Positions 46,359 through 55,084 of a stretch of 64,000 nt of DNA are shown piece after piece (within the stretch, counting starts at the first letter, position 1; each line of letters opens with the position of its first letter). The stretch lies in the NCBI GenBank assembly GCA_963824415.1, contig CAWGPM010000010.1:1-64000 (forward strand), in the 5' to 3' direction. The DNA is from JABDQA01 sp963824415. Its GTDB lineage: Bacteria > Desulfobacterota > Desulfobulbia > Desulfobulbales > Desulfocapsaceae. The position numbers and the translations under genes are program-made. The notes under the pieces were generated by a model. The model searched no databases and was not told where the DNA came from. It was given only the letters and a program-made list of their open reading frames with translations.

Positions 46359-46883
46359 CTATTTGACGCTGCTCACCTCATAATCAGCACCTTTCCAGGC
46401 AAAAATACCGCCCGGATGACGATAGACGTTGTTGTAACCAAGCTTTCTTGCCCACATGGCCCCATTATGGCTGCGCGTGCATTTCACGAAGCCGCAGTAG
46501 ACGACAATTTTTCTGTCTTTGTCGTCGCCCAAAAGAGCAACATAATCTTCCTGACTTTTGCCATCTGTTTCCGCACTGTTCCAGTCCTCCATTTCGGGAA
46601 TCGGAAAGAGGAACTGTTTGGCGCCGGGGATATGGCTCTTTTTGTAGCTGTCCTCATAGGGCATGGTGTCGATAATGAGCAAGTCTTCGCCGGCACCAAT
46701 GGCCTTATGTAACTCTTCGGTAGTCATTACATCATAATCGCCTTTCTGCACCTCGCGCAGCAGTTTCACTGCTAAGGCTTCTGCGGCGACCTCCTGTTCG
46801 AATTTCGAAGTACCGAACGCAAAAGTAGTCGAAGCAAAGCACAGAGATCCTGCAACCAGTAAAGCAATCAACGTTTTATTCAT
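46359..46883 (-). CDS. exported rhodanese-like domain protein
   Basis: 174 residues. Signal peptide at residues 1-22 (ALLVAGSLCFASTTFAFG). Rhodanese domain at residues ~50-170: LLIIDTMPYEDSYKKSHIPGA and active-site Cys in IVVYCGFVKCTRSHNGA, ending HPGGIFAWKGADYEV. The loop CGFVKC has two cysteines, longer than the usual CxxGxR form. Overlaps the DoxX-like gene by 4 bases (46880-46883) and is the second gene of that pair. A periplasmic sulfur carrier or thiol role is likely. Confidence 0.85.
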   Translation of the reverse strand: MNKTLIALLVAGSLCFASTTFAFGTSKFEQEVAAEALAVKLLREVQKGDYDVMTTEELHKAIGAGEDLLIIDTMPYEDSYKKSHIPGAKQFLFPIPEMEDWNSAETDGKSQEDYVALLGDDKDRKIVVYCGFVKCTRSHNGAMWARKLGYNNVYRHPGGIFAWKGADYEVSSVK

Positions 46884-47353
46884 CGTCTTTCTCCATGTTG
46901 TTTAGATAAAAAGTAAAAGGAATGCCAGAAGCAGTATATGAGTGGAACGAGCAGCGACAGATCCCGGACCAGCGCAGTACGCAGTCCGGAAAACATATTA
47001 TGTTCAGGGTCTTCTGGACCAAAACAGCCGCAATCGATATCCAGACCGAGATGGATGCCGTATGACAATATTGCGATAAAACATGCCATCAGCATGGCAG
47101 AAAGCCAGAGTCCCTGCTTATTGCCGCGAATCAGCAGAACGGCGGCAATAATTTCGGCAAAGGGCAATAGAATTGCCACCGGCAGCAACAAAAACTCGGG
47201 CAGCAGCCCGTACGCACCAATATTCTCGGCAAAAAGCCCGGGATCGGCTAATTTTGGCAGGCCAGCAGAGAGAAACACTGACGCCAGCAGCCAACGCGCC
47301 CCCCGGTCAAACCAGACAGCAGAAACGTTGCCGATAGCCTTATTGCTTTGCAT
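46880..47353 (-). CDS. MauE/DoxX-family membrane protein
   Basis: 157 residues with four or five membrane helices: ARWLLASVFLSAGLPKLADP (family start), EFLLLPVAILLPFAEIIAAVLLI and SAMLMACFIAILSYGIHLGL. Then comes the Cys pair in DIDCGCFGPED, which is typical of MauE-like DoxX proteins involved in disulfide and cysteine chemistry. Translationally coupled to the exported rhodanese, suggesting a joint role in periplasmic sulfur/thiol redox. The region 47354-47724 upstream is AT-rich promoter DNA only. Confidence 0.8.
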   Translation of the reverse strand: MQSNKAIGNVSAVWFDRGARWLLASVFLSAGLPKLADPGLFAENIGAYGLLPEFLLLPVAILLPFAEIIAAVLLIRGNKQGLWLSAMLMACFIAILSYGIHLGLDIDCGCFGPEDPEHNMFSGLRTALVRDLSLLVPLIYCFWHSFYFLSKQHGERR

Positions 47354-47680
47354 GCCAAACTATCCTGATTTTTTGGGATGCCGCTGCAACACAGCGGAGG
47401 CGCGACCATACTGATTTTCATCTAAACGCTGCTGAGAAAGGATTCTAAGAGGTTGCCTCGACAGTTATGGTATCTTCCCCAGCCTGCAGTGATAATCCAG
47501 ATGCCTAATATCACGTGCTGTTTTCTAATAGTCAAATTGTTAATATCTATCTGTGCTCGTTGATTTATCAAGCATTCCGATAACATGGTAGTAGTTGTGT
47601 CTATTTTCTCGCCTCTTTCTCTGCCAAGCTAATTCTTTCTTCCTTGTGCCGTTAAAAGCTCATTTCTGCTTTTCCTATTC

Positions 47681-47698
47681 ATACGATGATAGTATAAT
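47681..47698 (+). promoter_or_regulatory. -10 box with inverted repeat before the second GntR gene
   Basis: TATAAT at 47693-47698 overlaps the inverted repeat ATAC-N7-GTAT (47681-47684 and 47692-47695). No good -35 box is visible. Such a half-site pair could be an autoregulatory operator for the following FadR-type gene; low confidence. Confidence 0.3.
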
Positions 47699-47724
47699 AT
47701 GACTATTGGCGAATGGGAGCGAAG

Positions 47725-48426
47725 ATGGCACGAATTCAAAGCGAAAAATTATCGAAAATCGTTGCTGACCGTTTGATGGATCAGATTCTTCAGCAGGGCC
47801 TCGGAGCCGGAGACAAGCTGCCCACCGAACCGGCCCTGATGGAAACCTTTGGCGTCAGCAGAACCGTGGTACGCGAGGCTGCAGCCCTTCTGGCAAGCAA
47901 GGGGGTGGTCGAGGTGCGGCCGCGCCGGGGCATGACCGTGCGGGCACCGGACGGGTCCGGGGTGTCGGAATCGCTGCATGCCCATCTGCAGATGAGCAAT
48001 GTCTCACCGACGCAGCTCCTGCAGGTCCGGCTGGTTCTGGAAATCGCCATCGTTCGGCTGGCCGCCGTGCAGGCAACCGCTGAAGACCTTGAGGCACTGC
48101 ACCGCAATCTCGAACAAATGCGGACGGCAGGCGATAACCGGGCCAGGACCATCGAGCTCGACACCGCCTTTCACGAACTGCTGGCAGCGGCCACGCATAA
48201 CGCGATCTTCAGCCTGGTTACCAAACCGATCATAGAACTTCTGCGTAACCTCTATATGGACAAAGACCACTACATGTCCCTGGTCGACGATACCTTCGCC
48301 GATCACCAGTCAATTCTGTCGGCCCTTGAGAAGCACTCAGAGAGCGAAGCGGAGCTGGCCATGCACAACCACCTGGACCGGGTCGAACAAAATGTCCGGG
48401 CCATGCTGAGCAACGGTAAAGAGTAA
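47725..48426 (+). CDS. FadR-type GntR transcriptional regulator
   Basis: 233 residues from the ATG at 47725 (GGGAG six bases upstream; an ATG at 47713 is also in frame). Winged helix with LGAGDKLPTEPALMETFGVSRTVVREAAALLASKGVVEVRPRRG, in two family motifs, then an FCD domain (residues ~95-220) with RLVLEIAIVRLAA, DTAFHELLAAAT and HQSILSALEKH. Reads into the ferredoxin-AOR 3-aldolase unit with a 65-bp gap, so it is probably the local regulator of that unit. Confidence 0.88.
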   Translation: MARIQSEKLSKIVADRLMDQILQQGLGAGDKLPTEPALMETFGVSRTVVREAAALLASKGVVEVRPRRGMTVRAPDGSGVSESLHAHLQMSNVSPTQLLQVRLVLEIAIVRLAAVQATAEDLEALHRNLEQMRTAGDNRARTIELDTAFHELLAAATHNAIFSLVTKPIIELLRNLYMDKDHYMSLVDDTFADHQSILSALEKHSESEAELAMHNHLDRVEQNVRAMLSNGKE

Positions 48427-48491
48427 GCTGCTTAAGCAATTCAGATAATGAGAAGCCACCACCATTCATTCAAGCTACGAGAGAGAGCATC

Positions 48492-48878
48492 ATGTTCAAA
48501 CTGACCACGCGCCTCTGCACCGCCTGCCGGTTATGCATGCTGTCATGCACATCGGCGCACCAGCCGGACATGCAGGGTATCAAGATGGCCCGCCTGCATA
48601 TCGCCGATACCTGGCCCGACAAAACCACCATCGAAGTATGCATCGCCTGCAAAGACAAGCCCTGCATCGCTGCCTGTCCGGAGGAGGCGCTTTGCTGGGA
48701 CGACCATGTCGTTCTCGATGAAGCGCGATGCACCAGCTGCGGCGAATGCGTATCGGCCTGCCCGGTCAATGGGGTGCAAGTCCATCCGGCAAACGGTCAC
48801 CCGCTGATCTGCGACACCTGCGCCGGTCAGTATACCTGTGTGCAAACCTGCCCCACCGGGGCTCTGGCAAGGAGATAG
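48492..48878 (+). CDS. four-cluster ferredoxin-like AOR electron-transfer subunit (AorA-like)
   Basis: 128 residues with four 4Fe-4S motifs: CTACRLCMLSC, CIACKDKPCIAAC, CTSCGECVSAC and CDTCAGQYTCVQTC. The 3' end is three bases before the AOR 3 start. The size and four-cluster content match the AorA small subunit of bacterial AorABC enzymes (Aromatoleum type), which wires the tungsten subunit to further acceptors. No AorC flavin gene is adjacent. GAGAGAG before the ATG. Confidence 0.85.
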   Translation: MFKLTTRLCTACRLCMLSCTSAHQPDMQGIKMARLHIADTWPDKTTIEVCIACKDKPCIAACPEEALCWDDHVVLDEARCTSCGECVSACPVNGVQVHPANGHPLICDTCAGQYTCVQTCPTGALARR

Positions 48879-48881
48879 GCT

Positions 48882-50705
48882 ATGGCGTGGAAAGGATATG
48901 CGGGCCGTGTGCTCGAAGTCGATCTGAGTTCAGGGCGTATCGAGACGATGGCGCTTGACCCAGAAGTTGCCGAACGCTTTATCGGCGGCAAGGGGTTCGG
49001 CATACACACCCTGTATCACCGGTTGCCGGTCGGCTGCGACCCCCTCTCGCCCGACAACATCATGGTTTTTGCCGCCGGTCCGCTGACCGGCACCGCAGCG
49101 CCCGCCTCGGGCCGGATGGAGGTCTGCACCAAGAGTCCCGCCACCGGACTGTGGCTCGACTCCAATGCCGGGGGCAGTTTTGGACCTGAGCTCAAGTACG
49201 CCGGCTACGACGCACTCGTGATCAGCGGCGCGGCCAAGACACCGGTGCTGCTGTTGATCGAAGACGACAAGGTTGCGCTGGTAGCCGCGCAAAACCACTG
49301 GGGCTGTGATGCAATAGAGACCCATACACGGCTTAAGGAGCAGTTCAGCGCCGATCATCGGGTTGCCTGCATCGGCCAGAGCGGTGAGCTGCTCTCCCCG
49401 CTGGCCAACATCCTCACCGAGCATCGCTCGTTTGGCCGTGGCGGCGCCGGGGCGGTGATGGGATCGAAGAACCTCAAAGCGGTGGTTGTGCACGGTTCCG
49501 GTCACCTGCTGACGGCCGAGCCGGCGGAATTCAAGCGGATGATTCGCGAATCGGTCAACGAACTGGCCAACTCGCCCGACACCGGAGCCGCCAAACCGGA
49601 GTTCGGCACCAATGTCATCCTTTCGCTGATGGACTACACCGGGATTCATCCAACCAAAAACTTCTCTCGCTCAACCCTGGACGAAGAGCCGGTGGACGAA
49701 CACCAGGTGAAGAAATACTTCGAGCGCAACCGGGCCTGCTTCTCGTGTACGATCAGGTGCAGCAAGATCGCCCGGGTGAAGGACGGCCCGCTCAAGGGCT
49801 CGTTCACCGAGGGCCCGGAGTATGAAACCGTCTGGAGCTTTGGCGCCCACTGCGCCAACACCGATGTAGCTACCATTATCGAGGCGGAACACCTGTGCGA
49901 TGCCTACGGCATGGATGCGATTTCGGTCGGTAACGTGGTCGGCTTCCTGATGGACTGCTATGAACGCGGCCTGATCGACAAATCTGATACCGACGGACTC
50001 GAGATGAACTGGGGCAATCCGGAGGCCATCATCGAGGCGGTCCATCTGATCGGACGCCGGGCCGGACCGGGTGAGCAATGGTCGCTTGGTGTAAAGCGCC
50101 TTGAGAAACTCATCGACGGGGCCCAGGGACTCGGTGCCCACGTCAAGGGACTGGAGTTGCCGGCTTATGATCCCCGGGCCAGCAAAGGCATGGCGCTGGC
50201 CTATGCAACCAGTGACCGGGGGGGCTGCCATCTGCGTTCCTGGCCCATCGGCGAGGAGATCATGAACTCCTCCAACCCGCTGGGCCTGCATACCACTGAG
50301 TTCAAGCCGGAGATCGTCAAAAGCCAGCAGGACTTTTTCTGCCTGGTCAACTGCAGCGGCCTCTGTCTGTTCGCCGCTTTTACGCTGTCTTTGGAGCAGA
50401 TCGCCCCGCTGTTTGCCTCGCTGACCGGAATCCAATCATTTGCAGAAGCCGACAACCTGCTGCAGGCAGGAGAACGGATCAATAACCTGGTGCGGCTTTT
50501 CAACCTGCGGGAAGGCATGACCAGAGAGCAAGACAGTCTGCCGGCAAGGTTTAAAACCGAACCGCTCCCCGACGGCCCGTGCCGGGGTGAAGTTGTCGAT
50601 GTGGAGGAGATGGTGCAGACCTATTACCGGCTGCGCGGCTGGACCAGCGACGGCCGGCCCACGCCCGAATTGCTGGAGAAACTCGAAATCGATGTCAACG
50701 CTTAG
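48882..50705 (+). CDS. aldehyde:ferredoxin oxidoreductase, tungstopterin family (AOR 3, AorB-like)
   Basis: 607 residues. Starts MAWKGYAGRVLEVDLSSGR. Pterin motifs: KSPATGLWLDSNAGGSFGPE and RGGAGAVMGSKNLKAVV. Cluster ligands C286-F-S-C289-T-I-R-C293 and N490-C-S-G-L-C495; the usual Asp of DxxGLC is Asn here. AAGGAG precedes the ATG. Lies between the four-cluster ferredoxin and a KDG-aldolase-like gene, with the GntR gene in front. Likely oxidises glyceraldehyde or a related aldehyde released by that aldolase. Confidence 0.92.
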   Translation: MAWKGYAGRVLEVDLSSGRIETMALDPEVAERFIGGKGFGIHTLYHRLPVGCDPLSPDNIMVFAAGPLTGTAAPASGRMEVCTKSPATGLWLDSNAGGSFGPELKYAGYDALVISGAAKTPVLLLIEDDKVALVAAQNHWGCDAIETHTRLKEQFSADHRVACIGQSGELLSPLANILTEHRSFGRGGAGAVMGSKNLKAVVVHGSGHLLTAEPAEFKRMIRESVNELANSPDTGAAKPEFGTNVILSLMDYTGIHPTKNFSRSTLDEEPVDEHQVKKYFERNRACFSCTIRCSKIARVKDGPLKGSFTEGPEYETVWSFGAHCANTDVATIIEAEHLCDAYGMDAISVGNVVGFLMDCYERGLIDKSDTDGLEMNWGNPEAIIEAVHLIGRRAGPGEQWSLGVKRLEKLIDGAQGLGAHVKGLELPAYDPRASKGMALAYATSDRGGCHLRSWPIGEEIMNSSNPLGLHTTEFKPEIVKSQQDFFCLVNCSGLCLFAAFTLSLEQIAPLFASLTGIQSFAEADNLLQAGERINNLVRLFNLREGMTREQDSLPARFKTEPLPDGPCRGEVVDVEEMVQTYYRLRGWTSDGRPTPELLEKLEIDVNA

Positions 50706-50745
50706 CTTAGCTTATAAGCGCAATTTATAAAGGAGAAGAGACGAT

Positions 50746-51666
50746 ATGTTTCGCCCAAAAGGTATTTACCCCGCCCTGATGACCCCCTTTGGAGATGATT
50801 TTTTGATTAACGAGACGGAATTGCAGCGCCTGGTCGAATTCGGCCTGGAGCGTGGTCTGGACGGCATCTTTCCAGTAAGCTCGGTGGGCGAAGGTGTCCA
50901 TATGAGCTTCGATGAGAAGTGCCGCTGCATGAAAATCGTGGTGGACCAGGTGCGAGGCCGGGTTCCGGTGGTTCCCGGCGTGGTCGCCACCTCACCCCAC
51001 GAGTGCACCCTGCTGGCCAAATATGCGGCCACTATCGGCTGCGACGCGGTGCTGATCACCCCGCCCTATTTCTACAAACCGGCCGGGGCAATGGTGGAGC
51101 GCTTTTTCGAAACGATTATCGAACAGTGCGAAATCCCGGTGGTCCTCTACAACATCCCGCTGTTCACTTCCCCGCTGGACTACGACATGGTCAAACGCTT
51201 AAGCCGCTATGAAAACGTGGTGGGCATGAAAGATTCCAGCGGCAGTATGGTCGACTTCATGCATTTCATGGACAAGATCGCCATCGCCGGCGAAGACATC
51301 AGCATGCTTACCGGCCGCGAAGAGACCCTGCTGGCCGCACTGTGCATGGGCGCCCAGGGCTGCATGACCGCCACCGCCGGTATTTTCCCAGAAGTGATGG
51401 TGGGCATCTACCGGGCCTTCAAGGACGGCGACATGGAAACGGCACTGGCACTGCAGAAAGAGATTCTGGTGATCATCAGGACCATGTTCGCCGCCCCGTT
51501 TCCGATCGGCTTCAAGCTGGCTCTGGAACTGCGCGGCTTCAAGATGGGGCCGCCGCTGCTGCCGCCGTCACCGGCTGACAGTTACCAGATACGCACCGTC
51601 CGCTCACGCCTGAAAATGCTGATGGAACCATTGCTCAGCCGCTACGACGAGCAGATGGCCGCTTAA
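50746..51666 (+). CDS. DapA/DHDPS-family aldolase, probable 2-keto-3-deoxy sugar acid aldolase
   Basis: 306 residues, class I aldolase TIM barrel. Schiff-base Lys in NVVGMKDSSGS; catalytic Tyr in PVVLYNIPLF. The substrate carboxylate loop reads PVSSVGEG where dihydrodipicolinate synthase has GTTGE, which favours pyruvate-dependent aldolases of sugar acids such as KDG aldolase. AAGGAG before the ATG, 40 bases after AOR 3. A direct KDG cleavage to pyruvate and glyceraldehyde would feed AOR 3. No lysine pathway genes are nearby, so a true DapA role is unlikely. Confidence 0.82.
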   Translation: MFRPKGIYPALMTPFGDDFLINETELQRLVEFGLERGLDGIFPVSSVGEGVHMSFDEKCRCMKIVVDQVRGRVPVVPGVVATSPHECTLLAKYAATIGCDAVLITPPYFYKPAGAMVERFFETIIEQCEIPVVLYNIPLFTSPLDYDMVKRLSRYENVVGMKDSSGSMVDFMHFMDKIAIAGEDISMLTGREETLLAALCMGAQGCMTATAGIFPEVMVGIYRAFKDGDMETALALQKEILVIIRTMFAAPFPIGFKLALELRGFKMGPPLLPPSPADSYQIRTVRSRLKMLMEPLLSRYDEQMAA

Positions 51667-51680
51667 GCAGCAGAAATTCT

Positions 51681-51710
51681 GGCTGCTCGATCCTTTGAGG
51701 TTGAGCAGCC
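51681..51710. terminator. stem-loop between the convergent aldolase and MFS genes
   Basis: GGCTGCTC (51681-51688) and GAGCAGCC (51703-51710) are perfectly complementary; G-U and A-U pairs extend the stem to ~12. Lies in the 54-bp gap between two stops, so it could terminate both strands. Confidence 0.6.
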
Positions 51711-51720
51711 ACCCCCCGTA

Positions 51721-52881
51721 TTACTCTTTAGCGGTGCCGATCAAGACCGCCGCTGTCGCCGTTCCGGCGAGCACTGCGATCGCGGTAACCAAATAGGCCG
51801 AGGCTATCCCCCAGGTATCCATACTGAGTCCACCAAGCATCGCGCCGGTGAATACACCTCCGCTCATTGCCAGGCTGAACACCCCCATCATCGTGCCGTG
51901 CCCGTAATGCTTTCTACCCTCCTGCGACGCGTAGGCGCCCAGCACCGGCCAGATAATCGCTTCTCCGAGACCAAGCAGGCAATACAGTATCAGGATCGAA
52001 TAAAAGTCTGCCATCAGCGGAATCAACATGATGGCCCCGCTCAGGCAGATGCTGCCGGCAACGAGCAGCACCAGTTTGTTATAGCGATCTGCCACCCTTC
52101 CCGCCGGCACTTGCAGAACCGCATTGACCAGCGTCCGGCAGGCGATGACCAGGCCGATCTGCATACCGCTGGCCCCCATTTTCCCGGTCATCAACAGCGG
52201 CAGAAAGGCCATGGTAGGCACCATTACGATCATCGTCGCATAACGAGCCAGTAAAATGCCGCCGGTCAAACGACTCTGCAGCATCAGGGCAATGCTTTTC
52301 AGCAGCCCCTGCGACCGGGAGACCGGACCTCCTGTCTGAGCAGGCATCGTCTTCAGGACCAGCAGAAAGGCAATGAAGCTCAGGCCTGCCATCACATAAA
52401 ATACGGCCTTGAAATTGAGCAGGTCCGAGACCAGTCCGCCGATGATCGGACCGCAGCCAATCCCGCAGAACACCGCGATATTGAGATAGCTCTGGTAACG
52501 CCCTTCATGACCTGGAGGAGCCAGCGAGCTCATGTAGGCCATGCCGATGGGTACGATCATGGCCGAGCCGACCCCGTGAAATCCGCGGATGACAATCAGA
52601 TGCAAAACACTGGTTGCCTCCGGAATCAGCAGGCCGACAATACCATAGACAAAGAGCCCGGCCACCAGAAAACCTTTACGCCCCCAGCGATCGGAAAGGC
52701 TGCCGACCACCGGCTGCAGAAGTCCCCTGCTGATCGAGAAAGCGGCGATGATCATGCCCAATGAGAAACCACTGGCACCCAGTTGCGTGGCAAAGACCGG
52801 CATCACCGGGATGATGATGCCAATGCCCAGCAGCGCGATAAAGACCGAGAGCAAAAGGGTTATCAGTATTTGTCTTTCCAT
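51721..52881 (-). CDS. MFS transporter (DHA1-like)
   Basis: 386 residues, 12 hydrophobic helices. Motif A between helices 2 and 3 is GSLSDRWGRKGFL; motif C-like GIGCGPIIGGLVSD in helix 5 is typical of antiporter/exporter members. Start ERQILITLLLSVFIALLGIG. AGGAG before the ATG. Converges on the aldolase gene. Could export a pathway by-product or drug; no substrate evidence. Confidence 0.87.
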   Translation of the reverse strand: MERQILITLLLSVFIALLGIGIIIPVMPVFATQLGASGFSLGMIIAAFSISRGLLQPVVGSLSDRWGRKGFLVAGLFVYGIVGLLIPEATSVLHLIVIRGFHGVGSAMIVPIGMAYMSSLAPPGHEGRYQSYLNIAVFCGIGCGPIIGGLVSDLLNFKAVFYVMAGLSFIAFLLVLKTMPAQTGGPVSRSQGLLKSIALMLQSRLTGGILLARYATMIVMVPTMAFLPLLMTGKMGASGMQIGLVIACRTLVNAVLQVPAGRVADRYNKLVLLVAGSICLSGAIMLIPLMADFYSILILYCLLGLGEAIIWPVLGAYASQEGRKHYGHGTMMGVFSLAMSGGVFTGAMLGGLSMDTWGIASAYLVTAIAVLAGTATAAVLIGTAKE

Positions 52882-53133
52882 TCTCTCCTGTCCAAACAGG
52901 CGGCGAGTGACTATCTTCTTCAGCGCCTGGCATGGTCTGCACGAAGCAATTACGACATTCGTTGTTTGCTCGGTCCCTGAGTCGCTTTACCTGTTATACC
53001 GGGCCACCCATGGAAACAGAAGCAGATAGAGAAACAAATAGATATTTTTGCAGAAAAAAGCTAAAGATAGCCTTTGCAGAAAATGGAGTAAAAATATCAG
53101 CTAGGTAAGAGCAGAAATAATATTGAAGGTGCA

Positions 53134-53421
53134 ATGAATATTTCCAACTGGTACAAAATGGAGTTTGTCGTCATTTTTATTTTTTGCTTTGTGCTGGTGG
53201 CCTTTGGCTATGGTTTTCTGGCATCTTTTACGCGACTGTTCTATCGGAACAAGCCCAAGGCCGAACTGAGTTATGTCGAAAAACTGATCAAGGAAGGTGG
53301 GGCCTCGTTCGGCCAGCGGATCACCCTGTTCTGGGCCTCCGTCTTCGGCAGCCTCGTGGTGCCTTACTGTTACCTCCTGGCGGCAGTTCTGACCGGTCTC
53401 TATCTCTATATCTACTTATAG
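53134..53421 (+). CDS. small two-helix membrane protein, unknown
   Basis: 95 residues with two hydrophobic stretches (FVVIFIFCFVLVAFGYGFLASF and FWASVFGSLVVPYCYLLAAVLTGLYLYIY) and an inside loop KPKAELSYVEKLIKEGGASFG. AAGGTG before the ATG. No family recognised. The upstream 52882-53133 contains promoter-like AT-rich DNA and the MFS start region. Confidence 0.55.
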   Translation: MNISNWYKMEFVVIFIFCFVLVAFGYGFLASFTRLFYRNKPKAELSYVEKLIKEGGASFGQRITLFWASVFGSLVVPYCYLLAAVLTGLYLYIYL

Positions 53422-53592
53422 CAGGAACCCGGCTCGGGATGCGGTGACTGGGGTGACGAACGACCGCTGATTAAATTTTTACGCAATAACCGCAACGGCC
53501 GGTCAGTCTGCCGGGATAAGACGGTGCATCTCTTGAAATCGACGCCGGTCATGCCGGCCTGGACCGAACCTGAAACAGGCAGCGTCAGGTGC

Positions 53593-54972
53593 TCAGGATC
53601 GGGGGGGGAGCGCTTCTCTTTTCAAAGACAGGGATCCCGCACTGTCTCTTGATGATGCGGCAACAAATTCTTTGAGATAGTCAAGCATCAGAATTCTGAT
53701 CATCTCCTGGCTGCTCATCTGCTGCAGGTACTCACCGGATGAGACCAGACTCGTAAATGAGTCAGGACAACTCTTAAGATCACCCGAACTTTTGAGACCC
53801 TGGAGATAAGGCGCCACCTGTTGACGCAATTCCTGCTCACTCATCTGCGCCAGTTCCTGGTACTTATCCGCCAGGATGCTGGCTTCCGGCAGATTCGGCG
53901 ACTCCAGTACATCCTTGAAGTCCGCAGCAAACCGCTTCATGCCCTTCAGAATATGGTGTGACTTGACCATGTTGATCTTGGCCCAACCGGCATTGAGCCA
54001 CTTGAAATTACCGGTGTTGATAGTCTTCGTAGAAGAATTAGAAACGTAGATAATCACCGAATAGGCGAAATACATATACGAATCTACCCAACTCAGCCCT
54101 TTCTTGTTTATCCCCGTCTCTCTGGAATAGAGATAGTTCCAGTCCTTGTCATCGCCGGCAACACAGCCTTTCTTACCTACCACGGAGGGCTCGGACTGGA
54201 TCGTCGCGGAAATCAGAACCGGCCCGGCAGCCCCCGGCATCAAGGCCAGAAGACGATCCTGAGTATAGGCATAGTAGCCCCCGGTGTGGGTATCCGGCGT
54301 AATGACCTCACTCTCCGAGCCGCGCAGAAGGCGAATATCGCTCGTCTGCTTGTAGTCACTGACCAGATTTCGCAGATCGTCCTTTATTTCCTGCGTTAAC
54401 CACTCATGGTTCTGCAGCGAAGAGGGCATCGTCACATAGGGCGGGATGTCCGGGTGATAGGTGTAATTCAGGATATCGCTGAGTTCACCGTTGATGTCAA
54501 AGGTAAAGAAAGCGCCGTCTGCTCCATTACGCGTCTGCAGCGAAGCATGGGATCCCCCTTCCGCGACGTCCACAAAATCCACAAGATCCTTCACCTTGTC
54601 CGGATCGAATGAATCCTGGGAATCCGACAGCGAGAAGATGTAATCCAGTGCAATGTAAACATCTGCTGGAATCTCTTTGATTTCCTGGGTGTATCCCGGG
54701 GAAATTGCAGACTGGAGAACGAAAACGATAACAGCAAAAAACGATGTAATCCTGCAGTTCACGATGTACCTGAGTATATTTTTTACCAGATCCGGGCCTG
54801 TATCATCTCTGATCGGCGGCTGGATCTGTTTGTCTTCAATCCACCTGTTGATCAACGCTGTCAATGGTGAATGCCAATGCATGCGGCCTCTGAGAACAGG
54901 AAATCTATCGGAGAACACCATCAGTTCAACTCGATATTGAAAAGTGAATGACCGATAGGAGCGATTAAGCAC
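53593..54972 (-). CDS. membrane-anchored/exported protein of unknown function
   Basis: 459 residues if read from 54972. A hydrophobic stretch at residues ~72-88 (ITSFFAVIVFVLQSAIS) with a lumenal part after GYTQE implies that the true start may lie further in, or that a long cytoplasmic N-tail exists. The outside region includes AGDDKDWNYLYSRETGINKKG and a C-terminal helix-rich part (MSEQELRQQVAPYLQGLK, SQEMIRILMLDYLKEFV). No recognised family. The AQMSEQELR/QQMSSQEM repeats are helical. It lies next to two other unknown envelope proteins on the same strand (55085-56050). Confidence 0.5.
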   Translation of the reverse strand: MLNRSYRSFTFQYRVELMVFSDRFPVLRGRMHWHSPLTALINRWIEDKQIQPPIRDDTGPDLVKNILRYIVNCRITSFFAVIVFVLQSAISPGYTQEIKEIPADVYIALDYIFSLSDSQDSFDPDKVKDLVDFVDVAEGGSHASLQTRNGADGAFFTFDINGELSDILNYTYHPDIPPYVTMPSSLQNHEWLTQEIKDDLRNLVSDYKQTSDIRLLRGSESEVITPDTHTGGYYAYTQDRLLALMPGAAGPVLISATIQSEPSVVGKKGCVAGDDKDWNYLYSRETGINKKGLSWVDSYMYFAYSVIIYVSNSSTKTINTGNFKWLNAGWAKINMVKSHHILKGMKRFAADFKDVLESPNLPEASILADKYQELAQMSEQELRQQVAPYLQGLKSSGDLKSCPDSFTSLVSSGEYLQQMSSQEMIRILMLDYLKEFVAASSRDSAGSLSLKREALPPRS

Positions 54973-55084
54973 AGTAACCGATAGTTATAATTCTTACTAT
55001 CACAAATGCCAGCTGAATTTTCAGCAGCCGCGTCAAACCCCGGTTTATGGACGTTTCAAAACGAGGTATCGCGCACTGCCGGAA

